Shown piece by piece: positions 43,720 to 52,062 of a DNA stretch of 64,000 bases. The stretch comes from Embleya sp042956465 (GTDB lineage Bacteria > Actinomycetota > Actinomycetes > Streptomycetales > Streptomycetaceae). Within the stretch, counting starts at the first letter, position 1. The number at the start of each line of letters is the position of its first letter. The stretch covers positions 372,001-436,000 of the forward strand of contig NZ_JBIBGL010000007.1 in the NCBI RefSeq assembly GCF_042956465.1. Direction: 5' to 3'. The notes beneath the pieces are model-generated. The model was not told where the DNA came from. It searched no databases and saw only the letters and a list, made by a program, of their open reading frames with translations. The position numbers and the translations under genes are program-made.

Positions 43720-43950
43720 ATGCGCAAGGCTATGGCGGGTGTCGCGTTGACCGCGGCGTTGTTGGGCGTGGGGGCTGCCGCGCAGCCCGCGATGGCGGAC
43801 CCGGCCCCGGGTGGCAGCTTCATCTTCTACGGCTACTACCCGTCGCAGGCGTCCTGCGACGCGGCCGGCCGCGCCGCCGCACCGGCACACGGCCCGGTGT
43901 ACCTCTGTCTCAACAACGGCGGCACCCTCTGGTCGCTCTGGGTGCACTAG
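43720..43950 (+). CDS. Small secreted protein, unknown function
   Basis: A 76-residue precursor with a clear Sec signal peptide (MRKAMAGVALTAALLGVGAA, cleavage near AMA-DP at about residue 27). The mature peptide of about 50 residues is rich in Gly, Tyr and Ala, with two cysteines (SQASCDAAG and VYLCLNNG) that could form one disulfide. GGAG lies 8 bases before the ATG. I know no function for it. The shared DasR-like site suggests co-expression with chitinase, perhaps as a chitin-associated or developmental surface protein. Confidence 0.75.
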   Translation: MRKAMAGVALTAALLGVGAAAQPAMADPAPGGSFIFYGYYPSQASCDAAGRAAAPAHGPVYLCLNNGGTLWSLWVH

Positions 43951-44025
43951 GCCGGACACGGCCCAGGACCACGGTGTACCAGGACCACGATCCGACGGCC
44001 GGGCCCGGGCGTCGGACGAGGGCAT

Positions 44026-44064
44026 GAACGGGGCGGCGCCACCGGCAGGTGGGCCGCCCCGTTC
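44026..44064. terminator. Hairpin between the secreted-protein gene and the Z1 gene
   Basis: GAACGGGGCGGC (44026-44037) pairs perfectly with GCCGCCCCGTTC (44053-44064). It lies between the convergent genes ending at 43950 and 44083 and may terminate both. Confidence 0.75.
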
Positions 44065-44082
44065 GGGCATGCCGGGCGGCGG

Positions 44083-46998
44083 TCAGGCCGGCGCCGCCAC
44101 GATCGCGGAGGCGGCCCGGGAGGAGTCCTTGGCGCGGAAGGCGACGAGGCGGCGGTCCGGGGAGACCGCGCTGCTGGGCGGGACCAGCGCGAAGGCCATC
44201 ACGAGTTCGTTCCGATCCGGCTCCATGGTCGGGTAGATCAGCAGGCAGCCACGACGCGGCGCGACCAGGCCGTCGGCGACCGGGTCGCCGATCGAAGGCC
44301 CGCTACCGGCGATGCGCCGGGCCGCGTAACGATGCGGCGGAAAGCTGACCTTGTTGAACAGGGTGCCCGTACGTCGGTTTCGGCTGACCACCGCGAGCGG
44401 GCCGAAGCCGTGCAGGGTCACCGACGCGCGATCGGGATCATGGAGTTGCGGGGCGATCACGACCCAGTCCTCGATGTGGCCGGCGATCCTGGGGTTCTCC
44501 AGGTACACCAGGTCCGGGCCGAACTGGCCCGGATCCGACCAGCGCAGCTCGCGCAACACGGGCAGCAGCCGCGTATTCGTGATCCGACCGAGGTATGCCG
44601 GGAACCGGCGCAGTCGATCCTCCACCGGAAAGGCCAACTCCACCTGCCCCGGTTCCAGCGCGGCGATCACCGGGGCGAACCGCTCGACGTTGTGCCGTAG
44701 GTCGGCCGGTTTCGTCGGATATCCCGACCGTTCCACCCACAACCCCGGCGACCGGGTCTCCACCAACTCCGCGTTGAACATCTTGTTGCGCGCGGTCGGC
44801 CTGAGCCACGGCAACCGCTGGGTGACCAGTGGCGGGATCTGCGCCGGGGTCACCTGGGGAGCGCCGTCGACGAGTTCGGCGTACAGCCGGAGTTGGTCGC
44901 GAAATTCCTCCTCGTCGCGACAGATCGCCTCGAACGCCTCGTACAGGTCGCCGTTGCGACCGCCCTCGTCCCGGCCGATGTACAGCCGAACCAGGTCGCG
45001 ATAGTTCTTCCGGAAACCGAACCAGCGCCCCATCTGCATGAGCGTGTCGCCGGCGAGCGTCTTGCGCCGGTAGTAGGAGACGGTCAGGCCCTCGATGGTG
45101 AAGCCGCGCGAGAGCTTGGCGCCGCCGACCAGGATCCGCCAGACCTTCTGCCGGTCGAAGTCCGCGGTGCGCTGCTCGATCTCCTTGTCGCCGTTGATCA
45201 CCACCACCGGACTGCCGATCGAGTCCTCGATCCGCATCGCGGCGATGCCGATGTACGGCGCGATGTCGGCGTACGACCCGGGGATCGCCGCGCCCGCCGC
45301 GTGTGCCTCGCTGACCGGTCGCACGTCCTGCTCGTACAGCCGGCGCAGCCGGGCCTGCGCGCCCGAGCCGAGGTAGCCCGCGCGGCGCCAGATGGCGTTG
45401 ATCAACTCGGCTTGGTCCCGGTGTACATGCGTCTTCACCGACTCGTGCACGAGCATGGTGTGATGCCGGAAGTGGTCGGCGCCGAGACCGTAGTCCTCGC
45501 GGAACAACTTGATCGCGCCGGTCAACACGAACATGTCGATCGCGGTGCACAGGTCCGTGTCGTCGTCGTCGTGCAGCGGCCGAACCGAGCGTACGTGGGC
45601 GAGACCGGCCGAGTTGGCCACCGTGCGCTCGTCGGCGGGGATCGTGGAGTCGATATCGTGGAAGTCCGCGACGCCCATGTAGCCGTCCGGGCGATCCAGC
45701 GAGATGACGAAGTCCTTGGGGAAGATGTCCTCGGCGTCGGCCGGATCGATGAACACGTTGGCGAACGGGGTCGCGGTGTAGCCGACGTACTGGGCGCGCG
45801 GCAACATCCCGAGCAGTTCCGAGATGATGCCGTTGATCGCGGTGCGCTGAACCTGGTCCTGCGCCCACTTCCTCGGGTCCGAGGTGTTCACCGACGCCTG
45901 ATCGGACTCGTCGTCGATGATCAGCGTGGGGATCTCGCCGCGCTCGGTCTTGATCCGGCCGAGGTCCTTGACCAGCTTCTTGAGCACCGAGGCGTTCTTC
46001 TTGACCACCATCAGCCGGGCCGAACTGCGGTGCAGGTTCTCCGGCGCGTACAGCGGGACGAACCGGTCGGCCTTCTCGAACTCCAGCGCGCTGAGCCCCT
46101 GACGCAATGCCTGGTAGTCGTCCTGGTGCCGGGTCAGTCGCACGATGTCGAAGCCGCCGAGCCGCGACGGCAGCGCACCGTGCCGCAGGAACCTGCCGTC
46201 CAGCCGGTCCCGGTCGTCCAGGTAGTCGTAGTCGCGGAACGCGAGGGTGCCCGCATCCGGATCCTGGCCGTAGTAGATGTTCTCGACGCCGACCAGTTCC
46301 ATGTCCAACCGGCGCTGGGTCTGCGCGCGCAGTGCCTCGATGGTGCCGGTGAGCACGATCACCAGGCGGTAGCCCGCGTCGATCGCCTTGGCCACGACAC
46401 CGGTGAAGTTGGCGGTCTTGCCGCTCTGTACATAGCCGACCACCAGGCCCTTGGACTGGTACGGCTGTTCCCCGGCCGGGTCGGCGAGTCGTTCGACCAC
46501 GCGGGTCGTGTCGCGATCGAGTGCGGCGACGGCCTCCGGAGCCCACTTCTTGCCCAGCAGGGTGTCTCGATAGGCGTCCCAGTAGTGGCTGTGGTGTCGG
46601 GCCACCTCCTGGGTGTACCAGGGATCGCAGCCCTCGTCGGTGATCACCACGGCGCCGCTGCCGCGCGCGAACGGTGAGCGTCGATCCAGGAGTTCGCGGG
46701 TCGCCGGTTCCAGGCCCAGGGCCTGGTAGGTGGCGGCGCGGCGTTCCCGGGTGTTCGACGCGGGCTCACCGTCGGCGAAGTCCCAGCGGCTGAGCCGGTC
46801 GCGCCACAGGATCAGCAACGGGTCGTCCGGGTGCGCGTGGTGCAGTCGGCGGCGCAGCGCCGGCTCGCCGAGATCGGGGAGCGGCCCACCGTGTTCCTCG
46901 GCCTGGTAGGCCAGCGCCTTCGCCAGGTTCCTGGGGCCCGTGGCCATGCCACCGAAGGCCGCCCGGTGCAGTGCGAGCAGCGCGAGGTCGTCGGTCAC
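44083..46998 (-). CDS. Z1-domain SF2 helicase-like ATPase
   Basis: Large motor protein of 971 residues from the Z1 superfamily-II helicase group, found with MORC-type ATPases in restriction-modification-like operons. Walker A reads GYVQSGKTANF (188-198), Walker B LIIDDESDQAS (359-369), the motif-III-like YVGYTATPFANVF follows, and motifs V/VI read GGAKLSRGFTIEGLTVSYYR and LMQMGRWFGFR. The start GTG 46998 overlaps the stop of the nuclease gene (GTGA). The frame extends far upstream, but that part is the antisense shadow of the nuclease gene. It likely moves or remodels DNA at sites chosen by its partners. Confidence 0.93.
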   Translation of the reverse strand: MTDDLALLALHRAAFGGMATGPRNLAKALAYQAEEHGGPLPDLGEPALRRRLHHAHPDDPLLILWRDRLSRWDFADGEPASNTRERRAATYQALGLEPATRELLDRRSPFARGSGAVVITDEGCDPWYTQEVARHHSHYWDAYRDTLLGKKWAPEAVAALDRDTTRVVERLADPAGEQPYQSKGLVVGYVQSGKTANFTGVVAKAIDAGYRLVIVLTGTIEALRAQTQRRLDMELVGVENIYYGQDPDAGTLAFRDYDYLDDRDRLDGRFLRHGALPSRLGGFDIVRLTRHQDDYQALRQGLSALEFEKADRFVPLYAPENLHRSSARLMVVKKNASVLKKLVKDLGRIKTERGEIPTLIIDDESDQASVNTSDPRKWAQDQVQRTAINGIISELLGMLPRAQYVGYTATPFANVFIDPADAEDIFPKDFVISLDRPDGYMGVADFHDIDSTIPADERTVANSAGLAHVRSVRPLHDDDDTDLCTAIDMFVLTGAIKLFREDYGLGADHFRHHTMLVHESVKTHVHRDQAELINAIWRRAGYLGSGAQARLRRLYEQDVRPVSEAHAAGAAIPGSYADIAPYIGIAAMRIEDSIGSPVVVINGDKEIEQRTADFDRQKVWRILVGGAKLSRGFTIEGLTVSYYRRKTLAGDTLMQMGRWFGFRKNYRDLVRLYIGRDEGGRNGDLYEAFEAICRDEEEFRDQLRLYAELVDGAPQVTPAQIPPLVTQRLPWLRPTARNKMFNAELVETRSPGLWVERSGYPTKPADLRHNVERFAPVIAALEPGQVELAFPVEDRLRRFPAYLGRITNTRLLPVLRELRWSDPGQFGPDLVYLENPRIAGHIEDWVVIAPQLHDPDRASVTLHGFGPLAVVSRNRRTGTLFNKVSFPPHRYAARRIAGSGPSIGDPVADGLVAPRRGCLLIYPTMEPDRNELVMAFALVPPSSAVSPDRRLVAFRAKDSSRAASAIVAAPA

Positions 46999-48047
46999 CG
47001 TTGCCCGTCCTTCGGGTCGTGCGGGTCGGACAGGCCCGACGCGACGTCGGGCGGCAACATGCCCAGGTCGACGGTACGGTCGAGTCCGTCCGGGGAAGGG
47101 GCGATCGAGGGGATCAGATCGGCGACGTCGATGCGGTAGTCGATGTCGACGATGCGCACCGTGACGGACTCGGGCAGGGCGTCGAGGAGGCCCTGGGTCA
47201 GCCGAGGAAAGTCCGCGTCCACCGGGAACGCGAGCGTGGCCCCGGCCGGCGCCCAACGATGCTCGCGGGGAATCGCGTGCCCGCCGGCGGTGACCAGGAG
47301 ACGCCGGGCGTCGAAGTCCTCCAGGGCACCCGGGGCTTCCGCGCGGATGGCCGAGCGGATGCTTTCGATCAAACCGAGTACGGTGCGACCGGCGTCGCTC
47401 TCCTCGACCATGTGCGAGACGAACCACAGTGGCCGATCCGCATGCGGCGTGAGCTGGGTCAGCCCATGGATCGTGTGCACGCGGGCCCGCCCGGCAACGG
47501 TCTTGACCTCGATGTCGTACGGGCCGACGGTGAAGTCGTGGTCCGCGCACTTCGGGTTCTGCCACGCGTCGACGGCCGCGTGCCAACCCCGGGCCGCCGC
47601 CAGGCCGATCAGCGTGAGCAGTTCGCCGAAGAGGCCGATCTCCTCTTCGAGCGACATCTGCCGACCTCGGGCCAGCAGCTTGCGCCAGGCCATCACCGTC
47701 GTCTGCACGGCCGCTACCGGAGCGACCCCATCGTTCTGGACACGGTCCGCGATCTCACAACACACGATGTGGAACTCGCGGAGCAGCTTGGTCTGTTCGA
47801 TGAACACCTGGAGGAACTGCTCACCCCCGTCCAACACACACACCGCCCGAATCCCCTGCGTCCCCAGTCGCGGCGCCTTCGTGCCGGGCGGGACCGGGAT
47901 GCGCAGGGCCGGGCGCAGGCCGCCCGCCTCCAGGTGCCAGTACAGCGGCGGGTCGCCCTCGACCGGGATCAGCATCGGCATCCGGTTGTCGAGGTGGTCG
48001 CGCAGCGCGTCGCAGCTCAGGTGCCTGCTGCGACGATCCGAACTCAC
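46995..48047 (-). CDS. PD-(D/E)XK-motif nuclease-like protein
   Basis: Predicted endonuclease of 350 residues from the PD-(D/E)XK family that accompanies MORC and Z1 proteins. The catalytic core is visible as a helix with SLEEEIGLFGELLTLIG (about 132-148, GLxGEL motif), then Asp171 in ADHDFTVGPYD and the E180-V-K182 pair in YDIEVKTVAGRARVH. The remainder (about 1-120 and 230-350) has no motif I can name. Both ends overlap neighbours by 4 bases: GTG 48047 with the MORC stop, and its TGA with the Z1 start. It would be the cutting subunit of the system. Confidence 0.88.
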   Translation of the reverse strand: MSSDRRSRHLSCDALRDHLDNRMPMLIPVEGDPPLYWHLEAGGLRPALRIPVPPGTKAPRLGTQGIRAVCVLDGGEQFLQVFIEQTKLLREFHIVCCEIADRVQNDGVAPVAAVQTTVMAWRKLLARGRQMSLEEEIGLFGELLTLIGLAAARGWHAAVDAWQNPKCADHDFTVGPYDIEVKTVAGRARVHTIHGLTQLTPHADRPLWFVSHMVEESDAGRTVLGLIESIRSAIRAEAPGALEDFDARRLLVTAGGHAIPREHRWAPAGATLAFPVDADFPRLTQGLLDALPESVTVRIVDIDYRIDVADLIPSIAPSPDGLDRTVDLGMLPPDVASGLSDPHDPKDGQR

Positions 48048-49573
48048 GAGGCGGCCTCGGGGCCGTACTTGGCGGTCTCGCTCTTGACCGCGGTCAGCAG
48101 CAGCGACTGCCACAGGTCCAGGTTGTCCTTGACCCGCGGGCCGATCCGCTCGCCCGTGAACGCCTCGTTCATCAGCAGGTAGAGCAGCGTCTTGAGCACC
48201 GGCACGTCGTTGAGGCCGCCGCGTCGGCCGCCCAGCAGCGCGGCGCGGAACTGCTTGTTCAGCAGCAGTCGGCGCTCCTCGCGGTCGATCGCGAAGAACA
48301 CGTCGCCGCCCAGCGGCGCCCAGCGCACCTCGATCGGCTCCTCGCCCGGTACGAAGGGGAGTTCCTCCTCGATCGCGGCGCGCAGCTCAGGGGCGAAGCC
48401 CTTCCCGGGCGGCAGCACCGCCTTGCGCTCGCGGGTGGTGGTACGGGCCTGCCGGTAGGCCCCCTCGGCGTCCTTCAGGAACTCCAGGAAGGTCCGCCCG
48501 TCGGCGTCGGTCGCGCGTTCGACCGCGTCCACGAAGCCCGGGATCGGCTGTAGTTCGGCCTTCTTGACGGTGAGTCCGAACGCCTGCTCCGACTCGGCCG
48601 GCAGGTCGAATTCGATCCGGGCCAGCGACAGGTGTTGCTCACCCTGACGCAGCCCGTGCCAACCGCCGGCCTGCACGAGTCGGTCGTTGCGGTAGGCGTA
48701 CAGGCCCTGGCGGGCCAGGATGCCGCCGGGGAGGCGGAACTGCTCGGCGTTGGAGCGCGGTGTCCACACGTGGGCGGTCAGCTCCAGAGCGCCCACCCCG
48801 TCCAGGGTGGTGGTGAACGTGCGCGGGTACCCCGGCAGTCCGGAGATCGGGTAGCCGAACGGGTCCACGCCTTGGACCTGCCAGGTCATCGGCGGCGTCG
48901 CGTCGTCGGTGCCGGAGACCGCGATGGTGATCCGGATCCGCCCGTCGGCGAGGAAGCGGTGCAGGTGCAGGCCGAGGTGGTCGGCCAGCGAGCGCATGGT
49001 CTTGGTGAGGTAGATGTCGGTCTGTCCGGCGTCACCGCGTGCGGGGAAGTCGCGGACGCCGTCCCAGCGCACCGCGGTGCCGTTCCACATCACGTACTCG
49101 TCGTACAGGTCCAGGAAGCGCTTGGCGAACTCCAGCTCGACGATGTCGCACTGGAAGCTCTCCTGCGCCTGCTCGGTACGCCAGCGCCGGCCCACCGTGC
49201 CGGCCCGCTTGGCCCGGCTGATCACCGTGACGCTCTCCGCATGGCTGAAGGACGCCGCCTTCAGGCCCATCCCGAACATGCCGAGCGCCTTGTCGCCGTA
49301 CGTGCGCCGCTTGCCCACCGTCATCGCGGTGTCCAACTCGGCCTCGGTCATCCCGCGTCCGTTGTCCACGATGATCAGTGAGGTCAGCAGGTCGCCGCTG
49401 CGCCGGAAGTGCACGACGACATCCGAGGCGCCGGCGTCGATCGAGTTGTCCACCAGGTCGGCCACGGCCTCCTCGAAGCGGTAGCCCTGACTGGCCAGTC
49501 CCTTGATGTACCCGGGATCCGGGGGCAGGTGCTTGCTGCCGCTCGTAGGTACGTCGAAACGCCAGTCGTCCAT
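48044..49573 (-). CDS. MORC/MutL-like GHKL ATPase
   Basis: DNA-associated ATPase of 509 residues with a Hsp90/MutL-type nucleotide pocket. The N-box is FEEAVADLVDNSIDAGASDV (33-52), the G1 box IIVDNGRGMTEAELD (67-81) and the G2 box GMFGMGLKAASFSHAESV (98-115). An S5-type second domain and a Leu-rich C-terminus follow. Such proteins act as ATP-gated clamps; bacterial members are linked to restriction-modification and were proposed as ancestors of eukaryotic MORC. The ATG at 49573 is preceded by AGGGGT. First gene of the tightly overlapping operon with the nuclease and Z1 helicase. The methyltransferase and vsr expected in this type of locus are absent here. Confidence 0.92.
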   Translation of the reverse strand: MDDWRFDVPTSGSKHLPPDPGYIKGLASQGYRFEEAVADLVDNSIDAGASDVVVHFRRSGDLLTSLIIVDNGRGMTEAELDTAMTVGKRRTYGDKALGMFGMGLKAASFSHAESVTVISRAKRAGTVGRRWRTEQAQESFQCDIVELEFAKRFLDLYDEYVMWNGTAVRWDGVRDFPARGDAGQTDIYLTKTMRSLADHLGLHLHRFLADGRIRITIAVSGTDDATPPMTWQVQGVDPFGYPISGLPGYPRTFTTTLDGVGALELTAHVWTPRSNAEQFRLPGGILARQGLYAYRNDRLVQAGGWHGLRQGEQHLSLARIEFDLPAESEQAFGLTVKKAELQPIPGFVDAVERATDADGRTFLEFLKDAEGAYRQARTTTRERKAVLPPGKGFAPELRAAIEEELPFVPGEEPIEVRWAPLGGDVFFAIDREERRLLLNKQFRAALLGGRRGGLNDVPVLKTLLYLLMNEAFTGERIGPRVKDNLDLWQSLLLTAVKSETAKYGPEAAS

Positions 49574-49732
49574 GCCCACCCCTGGATCCCACACCCTCGG
49601 TGCGCGCAGTCGCGCGCCCGCCCCATTTGCGCTGGACCGACCGTAGCGGTTGGGTCGGCAACCCAAAAGCGGAACGCACGACTCGTGACTTGCGCCGCAC
49701 CCGGACGGGGCCTGGGCCGGGCCGAGCGGCGG

Positions 49733-51250
49733 CTACAAACCCCGACGCAGTCGAGGCCGGGCGAAGTCGGCCCAGTGGCTCGGGAATTCCTTCTCGATGC
49801 GCTGCGCGAGCGCGACCTCCTCGCCGTAGAGCAGGCCCCACGTGAAGGAACTCTCGCCCGCGCCGTGGGCCGCGATGGCCAGTCGGCGCAGGGCCTTGCG
49901 GGTCTGCACGCTGTCCTGGTGCGTGCCCAGCAGGCCCTGGATGCGCTTGGCCCGCTTGGTGAGCCGCTTGGCGGGTTTGCCCAACGCCGGGCGGGTGGCC
50001 TCGCCCGCGTAGCGGACCCGTTTGGCGGCCTTGCGCACCTCGTGCAGGGCCGTGTCGCGGGCCCGCCCGGCGGGGGAGCGCAGCGCGACCCGGGCCCGCC
50101 TGGAGATCCGCCGATCGCTCCGGCGCAGGGCGGCCGCGGCCGGACGGCGGGCCGGTTGACCGGCCCGGGCGGTGAACGGCGGCCGGGCGAGCAGGGCGTC
50201 CAGCGCGTCCAGGAGGGCGAAGTAGCGCGCGCCGTCGAGTTCGGCGAGGATCCGGACCCGGGCCTCGGCGCGGCGCCGCGCGTCCCAGGCGGTCAGCCGG
50301 GCCTCCACCGGTCCGAGCACCGCCTCCGCGGGCAGCGCGGCGATGCGTTCGCGCAGCCGTTCGACCAACACCTCCTGGTCCCGAACCCGACCCAACTCCG
50401 ACGCCAGCCACTTGAGTTCGGCGCCCAGGATGCCGGTCACCCGCTCGTCGAGCACCCGCGAGAAGACCCGGAACGCGCTGCGCAGCCGTCGGGTGGCGAC
50501 CCGCATCCTGTGCACCGCGTCGGGTTCGTCAAGGCGCACCCGGGGGTCGTAGGCGAGCAGCGTTTCCACCTGTTCGCGAACGTAGTCCAACGCCACCGCG
50601 CCGGCGCTTCCCGCGCGCGGCCGCGCGATCCGGCGCTCCGGCCGCAGGCCCGCCTCGGCCAGCGCGTGCCCGAGCTTGGACGCCGCCTCGGAGCGCCGCC
50701 AACCGCCCTTGGTCAGCCGCCGATCCAGCGCGTCCAGCAGCGGCGGCTCACCGTCCACCAGTTCGACCTCGACCTCGGTCCAGGACATCGTGGTCACACC
50801 CGGCCCGACGAACACCTCGGCGGTCACCGTGTCGTGCGCGATCTCGGCCAGGGTCGGCCCGCCCGCCCGGACGATCCGCACCTCGCGCACGGTCCGCAGG
50901 CGCACCGTCGGCACCGGCTCGCCGCCACGCGTGTACGCCCGGATCCGCACCGCGAGCCCGTTCGGCACCTCCCGCTCGGACGCACCCAGCGGCTCCCGTA
51001 CCTCGTCCCGCGCGTCCACCCCGGCAGGCAGCTTCAGATGCCACCCGGCATCCGCGCCCCCGGTTCGTCGGCGCAGCGTGATTCCGCGCGCGGCCAGCGC
51101 CAGACCGGGCGTGTCGAAGTACATCGCGTCCAGCTCGACGGTCTTGCCGACCTCGACCCGCACCCCGTCCGACATCCCGGCGAAGTCGGGCAGCCCGACC
51201 CCATCCGGCGCAACATACTTGCGCTCGACCTCACGCACGACCTGGGCCAT
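49733..51250 (-). CDS. CYTH-CHAD domain protein
   Basis: Two-domain protein of 505 residues. An N-terminal CYTH triphosphate-tunnel domain (about 1-195) starts with the ExExK signature in REVERKY (Glu7, Glu9, Lys11) and has further basic strands such as GITLRRRTGG. A C-terminal CHAD helical domain (about 215-500) is rich in Arg and His, with VHRMRVATRRLRSAFRVF and LHEVRKAAKRVRYAGEA. CYTH proteins bind or hydrolyse triphosphate compounds and CHAD domains bind polyphosphate, so a role in polyphosphate metabolism is likely. The second ATG at 51250 is used; one at 51259 adds three residues. Confidence 0.95.
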   Translation of the reverse strand: MAQVVREVERKYVAPDGVGLPDFAGMSDGVRVEVGKTVELDAMYFDTPGLALAARGITLRRRTGGADAGWHLKLPAGVDARDEVREPLGASEREVPNGLAVRIRAYTRGGEPVPTVRLRTVREVRIVRAGGPTLAEIAHDTVTAEVFVGPGVTTMSWTEVEVELVDGEPPLLDALDRRLTKGGWRRSEAASKLGHALAEAGLRPERRIARPRAGSAGAVALDYVREQVETLLAYDPRVRLDEPDAVHRMRVATRRLRSAFRVFSRVLDERVTGILGAELKWLASELGRVRDQEVLVERLRERIAALPAEAVLGPVEARLTAWDARRRAEARVRILAELDGARYFALLDALDALLARPPFTARAGQPARRPAAAALRRSDRRISRRARVALRSPAGRARDTALHEVRKAAKRVRYAGEATRPALGKPAKRLTKRAKRIQGLLGTHQDSVQTRKALRRLAIAAHGAGESSFTWGLLYGEEVALAQRIEKEFPSHWADFARPRLRRGL

Positions 51251-51409
51251 GGCATGCACCTGCTTCCTCGCGGCGTCGCGAGGGCTCGACCGGGTCGTCG
51301 AGCACCCCGCGGGGCGGATGGCCGACGCGTCCGGAACCGGAGCCGGCCGACCGGGCTCGCGGATACCTGTGCCCGATTCGACCGGCCCGACACGGGTGGG
51401 CGGGCCGGC

Positions 51410-51838
51410 TCAGGTGTCGAAGGTCCAGGCGAACATGACGTGGTCGGACTCGGTGTCGGCCGTGGCGGAGCGGTAGGTCGCGACGGCGGCCTCGTTGTCG
51501 CGCTCGGTCAGGACCCACATGCCGTAGCAGCCGCGTTTGCGGGCCAGCTCGGCCAGCGCCTCGGTGAGCGCGCGGCCGATGCCGTGGCGTTGGTGGTCGT
51601 CGGCGACCGCCAGCTCGTACAGGAACATCTCGGTGCCCTTGTCCGGGTGCGTCGTCTCGACGCCGGTGACCATCCCGACCGGGGTGGAGCCCACGTAGGC
51701 GAGCAGGATGTGATGCCCGGCCTCGCCCAGGAAGCGCGCCGCCCAGTCCGGGCGTACCGGGTCGTCGAAGAGGTCCCCGGCCGCGATCACGTCCGCCACT
51801 GTCGTCACACGCCGAATCGTCGCCACATTCGTATCCAC
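51410..51838 (-). CDS. GNAT acetyltransferase, AAC(3)-I-like
   Basis: Acetyl-CoA-dependent N-acetyltransferase of about 142 residues. The acetyl-CoA loop is ELAVADDHQRHGIGRALTEA, and the C-terminal strand ends in HVMFAWTFDT, similar to aminoglycoside 3-N-acetyltransferase I-type proteins (LYELAV, then the RHGIG loop). Whether it acts on an antibiotic is unknown; most chromosomal members acetylate other amines. The start is uncertain: GTG 51838, 51826 or 51808; 51838 keeps the first beta-strand (VATIRRVTTV). The longer frame upstream is antisense to the repeat-protein gene. Confidence 0.82.
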   Translation of the reverse strand: MDTNVATIRRVTTVADVIAAGDLFDDPVRPDWAARFLGEAGHHILLAYVGSTPVGMVTGVETTHPDKGTEMFLYELAVADDHQRHGIGRALTEALAELARKRGCYGMWVLTERDNEAAVATYRSATADTESDHVMFAWTFDT

Positions 51839-52062
51839 GACGACATTCAACGAGATTTGGCCCCATTCCAGAAGCCGTTGCAGGCAATGGACACCCCATG
51901 GTCGGGGTGGGTGTGGGGGCGTTTCAAGCATGAATGCGGTCATTGGTACGGGTCGGGTATGGGTGTTGTCGAGGGTCGCCCGTGCGATTCCCGGGCAGCT
52001 TCGGTCCCGGTGCGGTCTCGCCGCCGCGCGTCGCGCTGGTTGCGCGCCGGCAGGCCGGAGTG

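Noticed and set aside
46999..47586. N-terminal extension of the Z1 protein
   Set aside because: This part is read in another frame through the PD-(D/E)XK gene. The GTGA overlap at 46995-46998 gives a natural coupled start.
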